NCBI GenBank assembly: GCA_963969595.1
Contig: OZ018409.1
Coordinates: forward strand, 37,461,282-37,525,281
Direction: 5' to 3'
DNA from: Neckera pumila
Taxonomy: Eukaryota; Streptophyta; Bryopsida; Hypnales; Neckeraceae
Length of the DNA: 64,000 nucleotides
A model generated the notes under the pieces. It made no database searches. It was not told the origin of the DNA and saw only the letters and a program-made list of their open reading frames with translations. The translations under genes and the position numbers were made by a program. This document shows, one piece after another, positions 1 through 11,034 of this stretch (the first letter of the stretch is position 1; each line of letters opens with the position of its first letter).

Positions 1-530
1 AAAGGTATGGGACAATTTGAAGATGAGAGCTTGCCCACTCATTATCAAGAAGCAGGAAATTGTGTTCTATATAGAACTTTAGACCTCATTTAAGCATAGT
101 AGAATAACTTCTTTTAAGAAACTTTGAACTAAGAAAGTTGGAAAATCAATCTAGCTTTCATCTTCATAATTTTTTTTGTGATTTTGAGCCTCCAAAAAAA
201 TGTCATGAGCAAAATTCAAAGAGGATGTTTGAAAATGTCAAAAGATGTCTTGCCCAACCCCTCTTTGAATTTTGTCCCTAACTTTTAACTAGAGGCTTGA
301 AATCTCAAATGGATTTTTGGAGATGAAAGTTAACTATGTTTCACAACTTTTTTGTTCAAGATTTGTTAAAAAAAGTTATTCTACTATGTTTAAATGAAGT
401 CTAAAATTCCACATTGAACACAATTCTTGTTTTTTATTTAACTAAATATGAGCGTTTGAGCTTCTTCTAATCCTAATGTACCTATCCCACATAGGTTGTT
501 TTACCTCCCATCACCCACTTGTATAAAGAG
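1..530. repeat. Foldback repeat family D, copy D1 (cut by window start)
   Basis: Imperfect palindrome centred near 250. The left arm (TTTAAGCATAGTAGAATAA near 90) and right arm (TTATTCTACTATGTTTAAA near 380) are reverse complements. So are the inner pieces around the phrase CATAACTTTTGA and its complement. The outer right arm (CCCACATAGGTTGTTTTACC near 490) matches other copies in the window. No coding capacity was seen. A transcript would fold into a long hairpin. Confidence 0.75.
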
Positions 531-791
531 ATTTCCTGAACATCTTCATACCCTCAATAGGGACATTCAAATTTATGTAAGGTGGTTGTTGGAAAATTTC
601 AATATTTTGATTTTTCCAAGTCAGGTCCTGTTAATTTTTACCTTGGGCAGCCATTGTTCTTACGTAATGGATTCTCGATAGCTCCATTTGAGAAGAATGG
701 CTATCAATTGCTAAAATCTTCATTTTCTAAAGATTGCCAAGTTCTTGTTATGCACTACTTTTACAATGATAGGCCAACACCGCAAAAGTGA

Positions 792-1726
792 TTAACTCCT
801 AAATGACTAGCATGCATTTTTGGCTATATAGAAATTTTGGGTAGGTAAGTGCGACTAGAGGTTTCCATATTTTGGACCAAATTTTAATAGAAGGTGGGGA
901 CAAGGAATATCTTTCATATGCACTAAATATTCATGACATTTGGAAATATAAGTCAAAAGTTATGGCCTAACATGTTACCTTTTTCCTAGACTGGGCAGTC
1001 TAGGCAGATCAGGAAAATCCTTGTTTTTTAAAACAAAAATTTGAAATTGGTTTTCTAGGGTTATATATAAGTGTAAAAGATTGAACCATTCCATTTTTAT
1101 CAATGTGTCAAAAGTTATGAGGAAATTTTGTTTGCGGGCAATTATGGATTGATTTCTCTACTCTAAAATAAACTTTGAAGTCCTTTATCTTACTCAATCT
1201 TCAATATTTTTGAAAAAAATAAAATCATAGAATGTAGAATATTTATTACAACATTGTAACCATTGGAATTGGCATTTTTCAATTCCATAATTAAATTCCT
1301 AACAATTTTGTATTTTGAATCGTTCTCTATTTCTTTCTACTTACTACTATTTTCTTGTATGTTGTACAATTCCAAATGACCTGAAATTTTTCAAGCATGT
1401 GGCTAACTTGTCTAGGAAAAAGAACCCAGAGAAGCACCACCATTTTGGACAATCTTTTATAGAAAAGTGAGCTTGTGAAGTGCAGCTGCCTTGATTTTTG
1501 TAGGGCCAAAAAAATGATTTTAGTGAATTTGAATGCTTATATCTTGCAATCCACATATTGAAAGTTTCTAAAACTTTTACCTCAAGTTCTCAAGTCAGCA
1601 TACTATAAGATCCTACAATTACATGTGTCAAAAAATGTTTTTTTTCAAAAAATTGGTACATATATTAAAAATGGCAGTTTTTGAGCATTTTTGGTGAAAA
1701 CATAGTTATGGAACTTTAGGGGTTAA
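792..1726 (+). mobile_element. TTAA element family B, copy B1
   Basis: Starts TTAACTCCTAAATGAC and ends GAACTTTAGGGGTTAA, the imperfect inverted ends of family B. The interior matches B2, B4 and B5 in order (GGGCAG box, AAAGTTATGAGGA, CTCTACTCTAAAATAAACTTTGAAGTCC, AATGGCAGTTTTTGAGC). It is non-coding. Around 1004-1010 it keeps the uninterrupted site that the Sola-like element hit in copy B3, so it serves as an empty-site reference. Confidence 0.8.
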
Positions 1727-2163
1727 TGGTTGTAGTAGCGCTGTCAAGTCCATGCCACCTCAACTGCCATGAAGGTTTTGGTGGATAGCTAAGTACCCTA
1801 GTGGAAATGCGCAACAATTTATAGTTCATTTAATGCCGTATTATTGCTACCATAAGGCCAAGTGGGAACATATCTTCATTACCTTGGTAACAAACATATG
1901 TTTGTTTGTTTTGACACAAGCATGTTCATTAGAAAAAAAATTAAGCCTTCGGAAGGCTGCTCCAAAGTGGCCAAACCAAGCTATTAAAAGGTTGGTCTGA
2001 CATTCGCAAAAGTGGCCACAGTGAGTAGTCAGCTGGTCTAACTTCTGCGAAAATAGTTAGGCCATGACAATTTTTGTGAATAAAAAATGTATCGACAATT
2101 TTTTTTTTTTTAAACACATGGACCATTGTATCTGCGATTTTAAACCCTTATAAACAATGTTTA

Positions 2164-2260
2164 AACTTAATTTTTCTAAATGAAGTCAAATTAAATTCAA
2201 TCAAGCCACAGAATTTGGCTTAATTGGATTTAATTTGACTTCATTGAAAAAAATTAAGTT
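2164..2260. repeat. Short hairpin (about 40-bp arms)
   Basis: The arm AACTTAATTTTT..ATGAAGTCAAATTAAA is mirrored by TTTAATTTGACTTCAT..AAAAATTAAGTT. The loop is around CACAGAATT. It is directly adjacent to a second hairpin. Confidence 0.8.
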
Positions 2261-2264
2261 TCAC

Positions 2265-2339
2265 ATAATCCAAATTAAGTGGCTATTGAAGCTAATTGCC
2301 AAAGGCACTTAGCTTCAATAGCTTTTTAATTTGGATTAT
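2265..2339. repeat. Second adjacent hairpin (about 30-bp arms)
   Basis: ATAATCCAAATTAAG..GCTATTGAAGCTAA pairs with TTAGCTTCAATAGC..TTAATTTGGATTAT across a short TTGCCAAAGGCAC loop. It lies 5 bp after the preceding hairpin and is unrelated to it in sequence. Confidence 0.8.
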
Positions 2340-2691
2340 TTGAAACCAAAATGAACTTAATTTGCGAGTAATAAGATGAGAAAAGGAGGTCTTTATAGAA
2401 TTGGGATTGTGGTAGGGTTCACAACCCATATGGGATATGTATCTTGTCATTGGATAATTTGAGGACATTTTCTTATTTTGGCGCAATTTGGTGTTAAATA
2501 CAAATTGTTAAAAAGTGTTAAAAATCACAATTAAGGTGCATTAAAGCCGGTACCTTAAGTCTGATTTTTTAGTCCTTTATTTTTGGATTTTAAAATATTA
2601 CCAAGCATCTGACAACAAAACTACAAGTAAGCAGGTATAGGAGAAAGAATAATTATAAAGCCCAAAATAAACCAATCCACAGGGTACTCGG

Positions 2692-3053
2692 CAGTGTTCA
2701 CAAAAAAGGCTAAAATTCACTTGTTTTTTACTTTCCAAAAGTATGGGCTAATTTTCCATTGTGGAAAGGAAGAGTCTATAAAAATTTTGAGCCAAATTTT
2801 GGCCTTAGGCGGTTTTAGGTTTGCCTAAGTCCCTATACATCCATGGGGATGGGAGCTTGCCATGGCAATGTGCTTTTCATTTGTTCACCCCTTTGCGACA
2901 GGGTCGTCAATCTAGGAGCTGGACGGCTGCATTGGATGGTGTGCGTTTTGCACTTACTAGCTGCATCAAAGGGTTGGGATTAGCCTGCCTAGGATTTTTC
3001 ACATTGTCACCTTGCGTTAGGGGGATGGGGTAGCATTATTCTGTTTTTTGTGA
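2692..3053. mobile_element. Possible small hAT-like MITE or hAT end region
   Basis: The left end CAGTGTTCACAAAAAAGG resembles the reverse complement of the right end (CAGGTTCACAAAAAACAG). CAG-initial ends are usual for hAT elements. Flanking octamers do not match, so the boundaries are uncertain. The left end may instead be the original terminus of the hAT whose coding remnant follows. Confidence 0.3.
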
Positions 3054-3708
3054 ACCTGGCGCAATAGATTATCCTTAATTCCTGAAATTAGGCCTCTATA
3101 ATCTCGATTAGCTATTCCAAACCGCGTTATGTTGCTCATTTTGTCATTGGCTTTAGCGTCATGGCGCCAATTGTGCCGTCCTTGCTTTTGATTTTTGTGC
3201 CTCACTACCTTGTGACGAGGTTTTAGGAATCTCAGTGTAGTTATATTCTTGTTTGAAATTTGATGTTTGAACTTCCGCCGCAAGTGCGCCAATTCTTTGC
3301 TGCGGTGCCAAACTGCAAATGTGCAATTCTTCAAAGATTAGAGTCAGCTGATGAACTGAGGAACTGTCAATTGCATTCATTGCAAGTCTGAATTGGAGGC
3401 GGGCTGCGCCAGTCCGCAAATTGGCAATCCAATGTTTTGCTCCATTTTGCGGATTTGTTGTTGATGGACAATTTAAGTGGCGCTTTTGCATTTTGCGGTG
3501 AGTGTGCTCGCATTGAACCTCTTTGATTGTTGCTCATAGCTTTGTTGCGCTCCTACTGGCTCACACGGTTCTTTCATTCGACACTTTCATTTGCATTTCA
3601 TTCTTGCTTTCTTGCTTTCTTGCTTACTGCTTACTCTACTTGTTTACACATTTTTTTGGTCTACATGGTTGTGCTTTGGTTCTGTTTATTTGCTTGTTTG
3701 GGGTGCAG

Positions 3709-6700
3709 GGTCGTTGCGGTGGTTCCTCGGCTGAAGCTTCCAAAGAACTTTTGTGTGCGTACATTTGGATTGAGTCGGAACACAAGCGGAGTCGGCAAGT
3801 ACTTGCCTCCAAACGATAATGCTGTGGTGCACAATGATCCTGATTGCACCAAGGTCACTCACGTGATGGAAACACGCCACTCGCTACTTCCTTCGGGGCA
3901 AGGTACTTCTTTGGAAGTGGCCGTTGTTTCTCCAACACCTGATTCTGCCAGTGATGGTATGCCATTCCGCCTTCAAAGAAGGCCAAAACAGTCCGAAAGA
4001 GGATGAAGACTATCGCAGCCACTACTACTTGAAGGTGGCAGGAGGTCAGGGCGTGTAAATATGTTTGGGCTAAGGGGGAATTCAATGCCAATGGCAACAT
4101 TGTGGGCATTATATGCCGCAGGTGCACTACAATTACGGGGCGGCAGAAGATGCTTGTTCCAAAAGCAAACAATCTAGAAAAGCACAAGGAGAAACGTGTC
4201 TGTCGGGAGGATGGTGTTCCCCTACCTCATCTGAAGAAGGGTGATGTGTTTTAAGCCCACGATTGCAAACACTTGCAGTTGGTGAAACTGTAGGCTGCAT
4301 GCAAGCAGTCGACAATTGTAGCTAACCAACTGCTGGGTGGCTTGGATGGTGAGCTCAAACGTAAACCGGTTCAATTCTCAACCTTTTTCACATTCTTAGT
4401 CATGGCCGCCCAATGTGCAACTACGAGCGCCAACAGGAGTTGCTGAAGCAACTGAAGGTAAAAAACTTGCCTAAAAAACACTAGTCCTAGTTGACAGGCT
4501 AGGAGATGAGTGGCATCTTCACGGCTTGAATTTGGGTGCACTAAAAGGTATTGTCCAATCTACTTCTGTCATTTCTATCTCTGCTGATGAAGTAATTGCT
4601 GTTGATAATACCTTGTGGCTTGGAGTTCACATATATGCCACGAATCACTGGGAGAGAGTACCACATCTGTTACTGTTATCTTGTATTTCAGAGAGTGGAA
4701 CTGCCGATCACTTGACTAAGTCAATAATGCATGCATTGTTGAATGAGGGAGGCTTGACGCGTCACGAAATTGCTAAAAAGTAGTGTCATTTGGGGCTAAT
4801 GGTGTGAGCACTTCCAAGGGCCCATGATAGATGTGACAACGCAAATACAAGAGAAGTAGGCTCCGTTTATGATTGGGGCAAGCTGTGTAAGTCACCGGAT
4901 TAATCTCGCTGTCAAGATGATGTCTAAGTTCCCACTCATCTCTAGGCTTGAGGGTCTCTTTCAGACCATGTATTCATACTTCTGCTGAAGCAACAAGCAT
5001 CATGCTGAATTGCAGAGGCTTGCTAATCTCATAGAAACTAAGGGTAATAAGATGGTAAAAAATGTTGAAACTAGGTGGATCTCCAATAGGAGCCCAACAT
5101 CAAGGATTCTCTCCGAATATTGCATGTTGTTGGTAAAATGGGAGTTGACATGACTTCCGGATCTGATGCAAAGGCCCATGCGAGGGCTGCTGATAACTTT
5201 GACCTTTTGTCAAACATAAGAGGTTGTGCTATCTTTGGCTTGCTTCATACCATTGGTCAATTCTGTCCATTGCTTAATGAAGCTTTCAAAATCCCGTGAT
5301 ATCTTCATTTGTGACTTTATCCAAGCAGTGAAGTTGTGTCACGATGAGCTTTCCAGCATGTTCCTTGGCACATCTACGGCGTACAACAAGTTGGACTTCC
5401 CCTACTATAGTGAGCTAGTAGAGCTCAAGAGCTCCAACATTCCTCTTGGGCAACAGCCGCTTCCCGGAGACAGTGGCATCTATCATTTGATTTTCAGTTT
5501 TGAGCAGAATTTTGTCTTTGCTTGATGCCACAATAAGCAAACTGGGCAGCATATTTTTGTGGCCGTGCAGGAGTTCAATTGGGCGCAAGAGACCATTGAG
5601 AGTCAATTCTCAGGTAATTTTTCTAACTTTAATGTTTCTAGTTTGGTGTTTGCTTTGTTTTTTGCCTTTTTGTTTGCTTTAAATTTTTTTCATTTTTGCT
5701 TATTTGATTTTGATTTCTTATTTTTCAGTTTTGAAATTTTTTGGAATGATAACTTGATATTTTTTTGGAAACAAATGATATATTGGATAACTTAAATTGT
5801 TTCATAACTTGATATGTTTGAATGATAACTTGATGTGTTTTGAATTTTTTTTGAATGATGCTTTCATAGTCTTTTGATTTCAGTTTTCATATTTTTTTGA
5901 ATGATACCTTCATGCTTAAATGAGAATTTCAATGACAACTGAATTCTTGAGTAGCTTCAGATTCAAAAAGCTGGAATGAATGTGTCAATGATAAGTAAAT
6001 GCTTGAAGGCTTACTTTTGTATTTTACCTTGTGCAGAGATTGCTCAATCTCTCATTGATGAACTGGACCGTAGGTTCCCCCCACAAGCCTTACTAGATGC
6101 CTTCAGCATCATGTATCCTCAATGTTGGCAACAAGATGGGATTGATCACAGTTTGGGGCATCACCTTGCAGTACTCAAAGAATTTTTTTCCACTGCCAAA
6201 GTTTTAAACAAGGGGCAACCCTTGTGTGATGGGGAGGTGCCGTATATTCTTTTTGAAATGCCCTCTGCCTTTGCTTTGGATAATTAGCAAGGCCTTTTCA
6301 AAAGGACAATGAAGTCCAATGCATAGGAGGCGTATGGCTCGCCATTCAACGTCAACCCGATCATAAAGTTGTGGCGGAAACTATCCCAAAACCGGCATTT
6401 GTAAAAGCTTATTTCGGAATACTTTAAGGTCGCTAAAACTGGCTGCTGCCTTATTCTTGGTTCAGTGGAAGATGAGAGATGCTTTTCTAATCTCAAGTTC
6501 CTTAAATCTTGGCAAAGAAATAGATTAAGAAAACACTTGCCCCTTGTTGTACGTTTGTTTGGCAAAAATACTTTTCACTTGAGTGTTTTCTTTACAAGGA
6601 AGCTATAGAATCTTGGAAAGGTGCGATAAAGGTTGGCCGGCAAGGGGACGCTTAAAGTAGATCCTGGCTGTGTGGAACCAGTTGCCTCAACTCTTGACCA

Positions 6701-6720
6701 AATTACAATTTTGCCTTAGT
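3709..6720 (+). pseudogene. hAT transposase remnant, ZNF862-like (BED-type finger, core, dimerisation tail)
   Basis: Conceptual fragments in family order are spread over several frames. At 3709-4010 there is an N-terminal piece after a polypyrimidine tract and GTGCAG acceptor, with a basic PPSKKAKTVRKR stretch. At 4042-4254 a BED-like zinc finger shows W-A-K-G-E-F, I-I-C-R-R-C, K-M-L-V-P-K and L-E-K-H. At 4526-4783 the core contains ISADEVIAVDNTLWLGVHIY. At about 5071 TRWIS is visible. At 5226-5525 there is a LLSLACFIPLVNSVHCLMK-type segment. A GT..AG intron follows, then EIAQSLIDELDRRFPPQALL at 6037. The C-terminal dimerisation region (SVEDERCFSNLKFLKSWQRN) is near 6462-6560. At least five frame changes and several stops show that it is dead. 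Known role of the family: DDE transposition by a dimer; related genes have been domesticated elsewhere, but this copy cannot be. Confidence 0.85.
5614..6036 (+). other. Intron of the hAT pseudogene
   Basis: The donor follows CTCAG (GTAATTTTTC) and a T-rich tract ends in CTTGTGCAG. Removing it joins ..TIESQFS to EIAQSLIDELDRR, a continuous stretch of the hAT protein. The retained intron means the element was not spread as a processed cDNA. Confidence 0.75.
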
Positions 6721-7501
6721 TTTCATGAGGTTCAACTGGCCTTGCTATTCTAATTTTCCTTCAATAAGGCCGCAACGGATCGTGTTGTCTGTGACGGTGC
6801 GATGGTGATGGAAGGGAGTTCTAATGCAACCATGGTGGTCTTTTGAACAACATTCATGACTTCTTTTATTGGCTGTCTTCTAGGCGACATTTGAAACTTC
6901 TTTTACTGGCAACAGTGCTTTTCCAGCTGCGGTGAGAGAGAATGTCTTGCAAACACTTCTTTGAGACTTTTTCTACTAATCCTTTAACATGTTTTATTTG
7001 CATTTTGTTGTGCAGAATACTAACACTGCACTTGGGCAGTCTAGAAAGGTTCAACTCCCTTGTTAGTGACATGTATGTTTAGAATGTGTAACTTAGATTA
7101 TGGAAATGCAAGCATGTATCAATTCTATTTGAAATTACAAGACAATGTCAAATTCTATACATACCAAAATTTGCTATTATACAAATGACTGTCTTTGCAC
7201 TTAACAACTGTATGCATAAAAGCTGCCAAGAAGTAATTTTATATATACACCAAATCATCCAACATGTCGCAAATTGTGCTAGTACCACCACAAAAAAAAT
7301 TAATTCACAATTCCACATTTCAAATTGCAATTTCTCTCCTTTGTTCCACCTATGGAAAATTCGGAAATAGGGTTTGCGGAATAGCTCCCAAATAGGGCAC
7401 GGTTATAGACTCCAGTAGAAATCTGACGAATAGGTTCTCAGATTGCTGGTCCTCAGAGGGCTGTGGAGCAGCCCTCTGGAGGCCCCGTTTTTCCTCTAAT
7501 G

Positions 7502-9876
7502 TGAAAACGAGCATATGTTTCACCCTTTTCCCTGTCTGAGGCTTCAGTTCACTTGTGTGACCCTGGCATAATAAGATAAGCTCCACTGACACATTGCTTC
7601 TCACGCTCACATTGAGTCTCAGTTTGACTGCCGAGTAAGCTTAAACTAATTTTGACTGTCACACGAAAGGTAGTCAGTTGCTGCATGCAATCCCTGACTT
7701 CCTGAGGAAAATTTGGGTTTTTTCTTGTGTATTTCGGCTTCTATATTCCATATCAAAATCCCCGGATTTCTAACCGTTTTGTCTGTAACTAAATTTGGAA
7801 TCCTCAATTGAATGATGAGAAAATGAACGGTGAGTGACAGGCATTAGGTGTGCATTTATATAGTAAAATAAAATCGCACGACAGTGGTTTGAAATGGTTT
7901 ATGACTTAATGCGGTATTTCTTGGTGGTTTCGATACCTCGGTGGCAGGAAATTTTCACAAGGTTAGCGGAGATTTGGGAGGGCTTCAGTTCTGTAGCTAG
8001 TTCCGTGGCTTCAGTTTCAAGGCAACGGATATTTTTTTGGTTTGAGGGAGGGGGGGCAATTATTCTATGTTTGGATCCTTCCTCATTTGGCACAGAATGT
8101 TAGTATCCCACATTCGTGAGCACTTTTTATTCCAGGAATCAAGGGAAATCATTTTTTGATTGTTCTTTAATTTATTGTTTTTCCTAAAATTGGAAACATT
8201 AAACAATTTTTTTTATAAAACGAGTTTTGTACTCAAGATGATAGAACTGAGATTTCATACTAGTCAAAGACAGGGATCCAGACATTCAAGCCATAACGGA
8301 GTTCACCACCACCGCTGGAGTTTTCTGTGACCCCGAACAGAGTCCATTGTGTGGGTACTTCGGTACTTTGTTCATTGCACGAAGAAGCTCCAATCTCTTT
8401 TTGGTAATACTGTTGGCTTGAATTGAGAGTCTGAAGTATTAATGTAGGATCAATCCCACAACATGCTCGTAAGAGCAAGGTGAGTGACACTTTCTATCCC
8501 GAACTCTTGAGACATGATATTTTCATTTTCAATATACCACCGTGTTGTCAGTAAATGTGTTACTTTACTTTTTTGACTACACTAAAATGCAAAAGAAACA
8601 CTAATAGAACATTCAATAGGTTTTCAATTCAAAAGGTAATAGCAATGAATAATTCTATCTTACTCTCTTTCAAATACATAATAGAAAAGTCAAATTGTCT
8701 TATCAATCATTACAATGAACCTTAACGGCTGTAAAGAACATAGATTGTTACATTGTTAGCAATCACACAATATACCCTTAAAGGGATGTAGGAATTCATA
8801 TATGGGATTCACATGAGACTCTAAGAGCATGAATTGTGTACTAAAATATGGCAAGACACTTATCATTGAATATTTGGATTGTTAATTCAACAATTAGCAT
8901 CTTTCATCTAAATCTCATTTTAACATTGAACCTTATCATGCTCAAATATTGCATTGTTCAAATAGAATCATATTAATTGTTGCAACAATCAATTTAGAGT
9001 TGTATCAATGAACCATATTGAGAGTGCCGTGTGTCATATGATCCGGCTTGATCAACATGAGGACACACTTTAGTGAATACAAAAGACCTCAAATCATGCA
9101 CCTTCAATGTCGAATGCACAGAAAAAACACATATATTATGGGACCACAATTGGGCTCCCCAGCCATCCACTGCGCTCTGAAAGGCTAACTTACAGAGTAC
9201 ACCCATGCCAATTAGACGACACCCTCCTAGTCAATCTCAGAAAATGCAAGGGTTTAATTGTGTACATTGCAAGTCGTTCAGATACAAGGTGAAAAAAGGG
9301 CTAAAAGTTTTAATATCTACAAACTGAAAAGGATGATTGTTCCATAATGCAAAACTCAAAATTGCCATATCTATCAATACGGTGCGCAACCTTATGGAGC
9401 ACCTTATGGCTCCAGAAAGAGTGTAGATCGACTGCACCAATGCAATTTGCCCCGCCCTTGCTGGGACTTCGACTGGGAAAACTGCAAGGATGTCGTTAAC
9501 GCTTGATTACGCTAACCGCTGCACCCCGAATTAACCTTATCCGTGAATTTTGTACAAATACTTGACGCTTCGCAATCTGGTTATATGACCTCCGATCGAT
9601 CCGTGATTCGTTTCCAAATTTCAGTCACCTTCAAGTTCCCGGTCTAAACTTCTAGTCAAGTGCCCCAGAGTACGTTCCACTCATTTCTCTTCCCCCAGAG
9701 TTTCTCCGATTTCTATCACTTCACATATATTTCTAGACAACCCGGAGTCCCACTGATTTCTAGTCACTGTCGACTTTCAGGCAGCCCGGATCGAGTTTCC
9801 GTGATTCAGTCACGCTGGCGTTTCGATCTCCACGGGGGTGTATGTACGTGGAGTAGTTGTGCAGGTGGGAAACTAG
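7502..9876. other. Gene-free flank downstream of the F-box gene
   Basis: Mixed-composition DNA with only short open frames and no recognised protein. GC content rises toward 9400, which probably includes the F-box 3' untranslated region (the gene reads toward lower coordinates). No clear AATAAA in the expected orientation was found close to the stop. No transposon ends were recognised here. Confidence 0.6.
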
Positions 9877-11034
9877 CTAGGGGTGAATGTCTACTCTTAA
9901 GTGGACACTTAATCCCCCATAAGCCGCCATGCTCTTCATTTTACTTCCCGGACTGCTCGGCAAAATGTGCCAGAAGCGCTCTTCCAGATCATACAACCAA
10001 CGCTCGCCTGTAGTGACCGAGATAAAGCACAACCCCTCCGACTCATCGTAACTCCGACACCCACACACCTTGAAGTGATCCAGAAACTGCTTGCTCGGAC
10101 CCAGCGGCACGTCCTCCAGCGCCGTTGTAACCCGTAGTCCCTTTGGATCGAGTTCCGAGATTTGCACGCGATCCGAGCCTTCGTACTTCTGCTTCATCAC
10201 CCGACTGATCATGAGAATGCGCCCGTGGTGCTGCACCAGGTGCACGTTGCTGTGCAGTCCGGGAAGATTCACGTGGTAAGATTCCCACAGTCCCGTCTCT
10301 ATGTCGAACGTGGAGATTCCCGTTTTGCACTCCGCGGCGCACACGAGCACGGACGAATTCGTCGCCGTCACGGCCGTGCTCGGACTGCGGTCGTAATACG
10401 GAAAGCTGTGTCGCGACGGGACGGAGTCGAACTCTGTCCACGCCATGCTTCCCGACTGGTACGACCACGTCGCAGCCCTGTCGTGATCGATGAGGATGAG
10501 TCGGTAGGTGTTGTTGACAGTGTCCACCACCATAGCCACGAAAACGGGCAAGTTGTACGCTTTCGCGTCGCCCCACCGAGGGAGGATCCGCCACGCTCGC
10601 GTCGCAGGGTTGCATACTCCCACCACGACTTCCCGGTGAGTACTACTGCCATCCTTGTACCCCACGAAGCAGAGCAATCCGCCTCCGACTGACGTGATGT
10701 AGAAGTCGCGGATGGGCAAGCAGTCGAGCGACATGTTGAACCAGTTCTTCGCTACGGGGCAGTAAAGGGAGCTGCTGCGAAGGTAGTAAAGCTCCGGGCC
10801 GATGGCTTGCTGGAAGAAACTGAAGGCGCTGAACGCGGGCTCGTTCACGGTGAGCACGTACGCAGGGCACTGGGCCGTGAGAGCGCGCTGGGTGATCAGG
10901 AAACGCGATGTTCGCAGAAGCGCGTTCCATTTCGTGCTGACGCCGCGCATTGGGAGAAGCTCCGGTAATGGTAGGTGCGCCAGGATGAGCTCCAGCAGGG
11001 GCTCGGGGAGGGTGCCCCAGAGAGAGGGGTCCAT
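9877..11034 (-). CDS. F-box protein with beta-propeller-like C-terminal region
   Basis: Predicted substrate-recognition subunit of an SCF (SKP1-CUL1-F-box) ubiquitin ligase. The start is placed at the ATG at 11034-11032, giving MDPSLWGTLPEPLLELILAH and about 385 residues. This opening is typical of plant F-box/kelch proteins and puts the F-box at residues 3-45 (LPEPLLELILAHLPLPELL, then W-N-A-L-L). After it come W-x-x-L-P and LLCFVGYKD, AWTEFDSVPS, GLWESYHVNLPG and RWLYDLEERFWHILP, spaced like blades of a kelch or galactose-oxidase-like propeller. The frame stays open 48 codons upstream of this ATG but without another ATG; that part includes a possible acceptor-like CCAG, so an upstream exon cannot be excluded. 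The coding part is intronless, intact to TAG at 9877-9879, and far richer in G+C than the neighbouring DNA. Substrate unknown. Confidence 0.88.
   Translation of the reverse strand: MDPSLWGTLPEPLLELILAHLPLPELLPMRGVSTKWNALLRTSRFLITQRALTAQCPAYVLTVNEPAFSAFSFFQQAIGPELYYLRSSSLYCPVAKNWFNMSLDCLPIRDFYITSVGGGLLCFVGYKDGSSTHREVVVGVCNPATRAWRILPRWGDAKAYNLPVFVAMVVDTVNNTYRLILIDHDRAATWSYQSGSMAWTEFDSVPSRHSFPYYDRSPSTAVTATNSSVLVCAAECKTGISTFDIETGLWESYHVNLPGLHSNVHLVQHHGRILMISRVMKQKYEGSDRVQISELDPKGLRVTTALEDVPLGPSKQFLDHFKVCGCRSYDESEGLCFISVTTGERWLYDLEERFWHILPSSPGSKMKSMAAYGGLSVHLRVDIHP

Larger units (their letters stand above)
1927..7501 (+). mobile_element. 5.6-kb element (family E, copy E1) enclosing a hAT transposase remnant
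   Basis: The left end reads CATTAGAAAAAAAATTAAG then CCTTCGGAAGGCTGCTCCA. The right end, in reverse complement, reads CATTAGAGGAAAAACGGGGC then CTCCAGAGGGCTGCTCCA. A smaller copy with the same ends lies at 12692-14026. The only coding remnant between the ends is the hAT pseudogene, so E1 may be its parent element, but no 8-bp target duplication is visible and the ends are not textbook hAT. E1 could also be an older element that the hAT entered. Confidence 0.45.

Noticed and set aside
2821..3033. Short frame MPKSLYIHGDGSLPWQ.. upstream of the hAT remnant
   Set aside because: No similarity to any hAT domain recognised and it lies between hAT-like inverted ends as non-coding filler.
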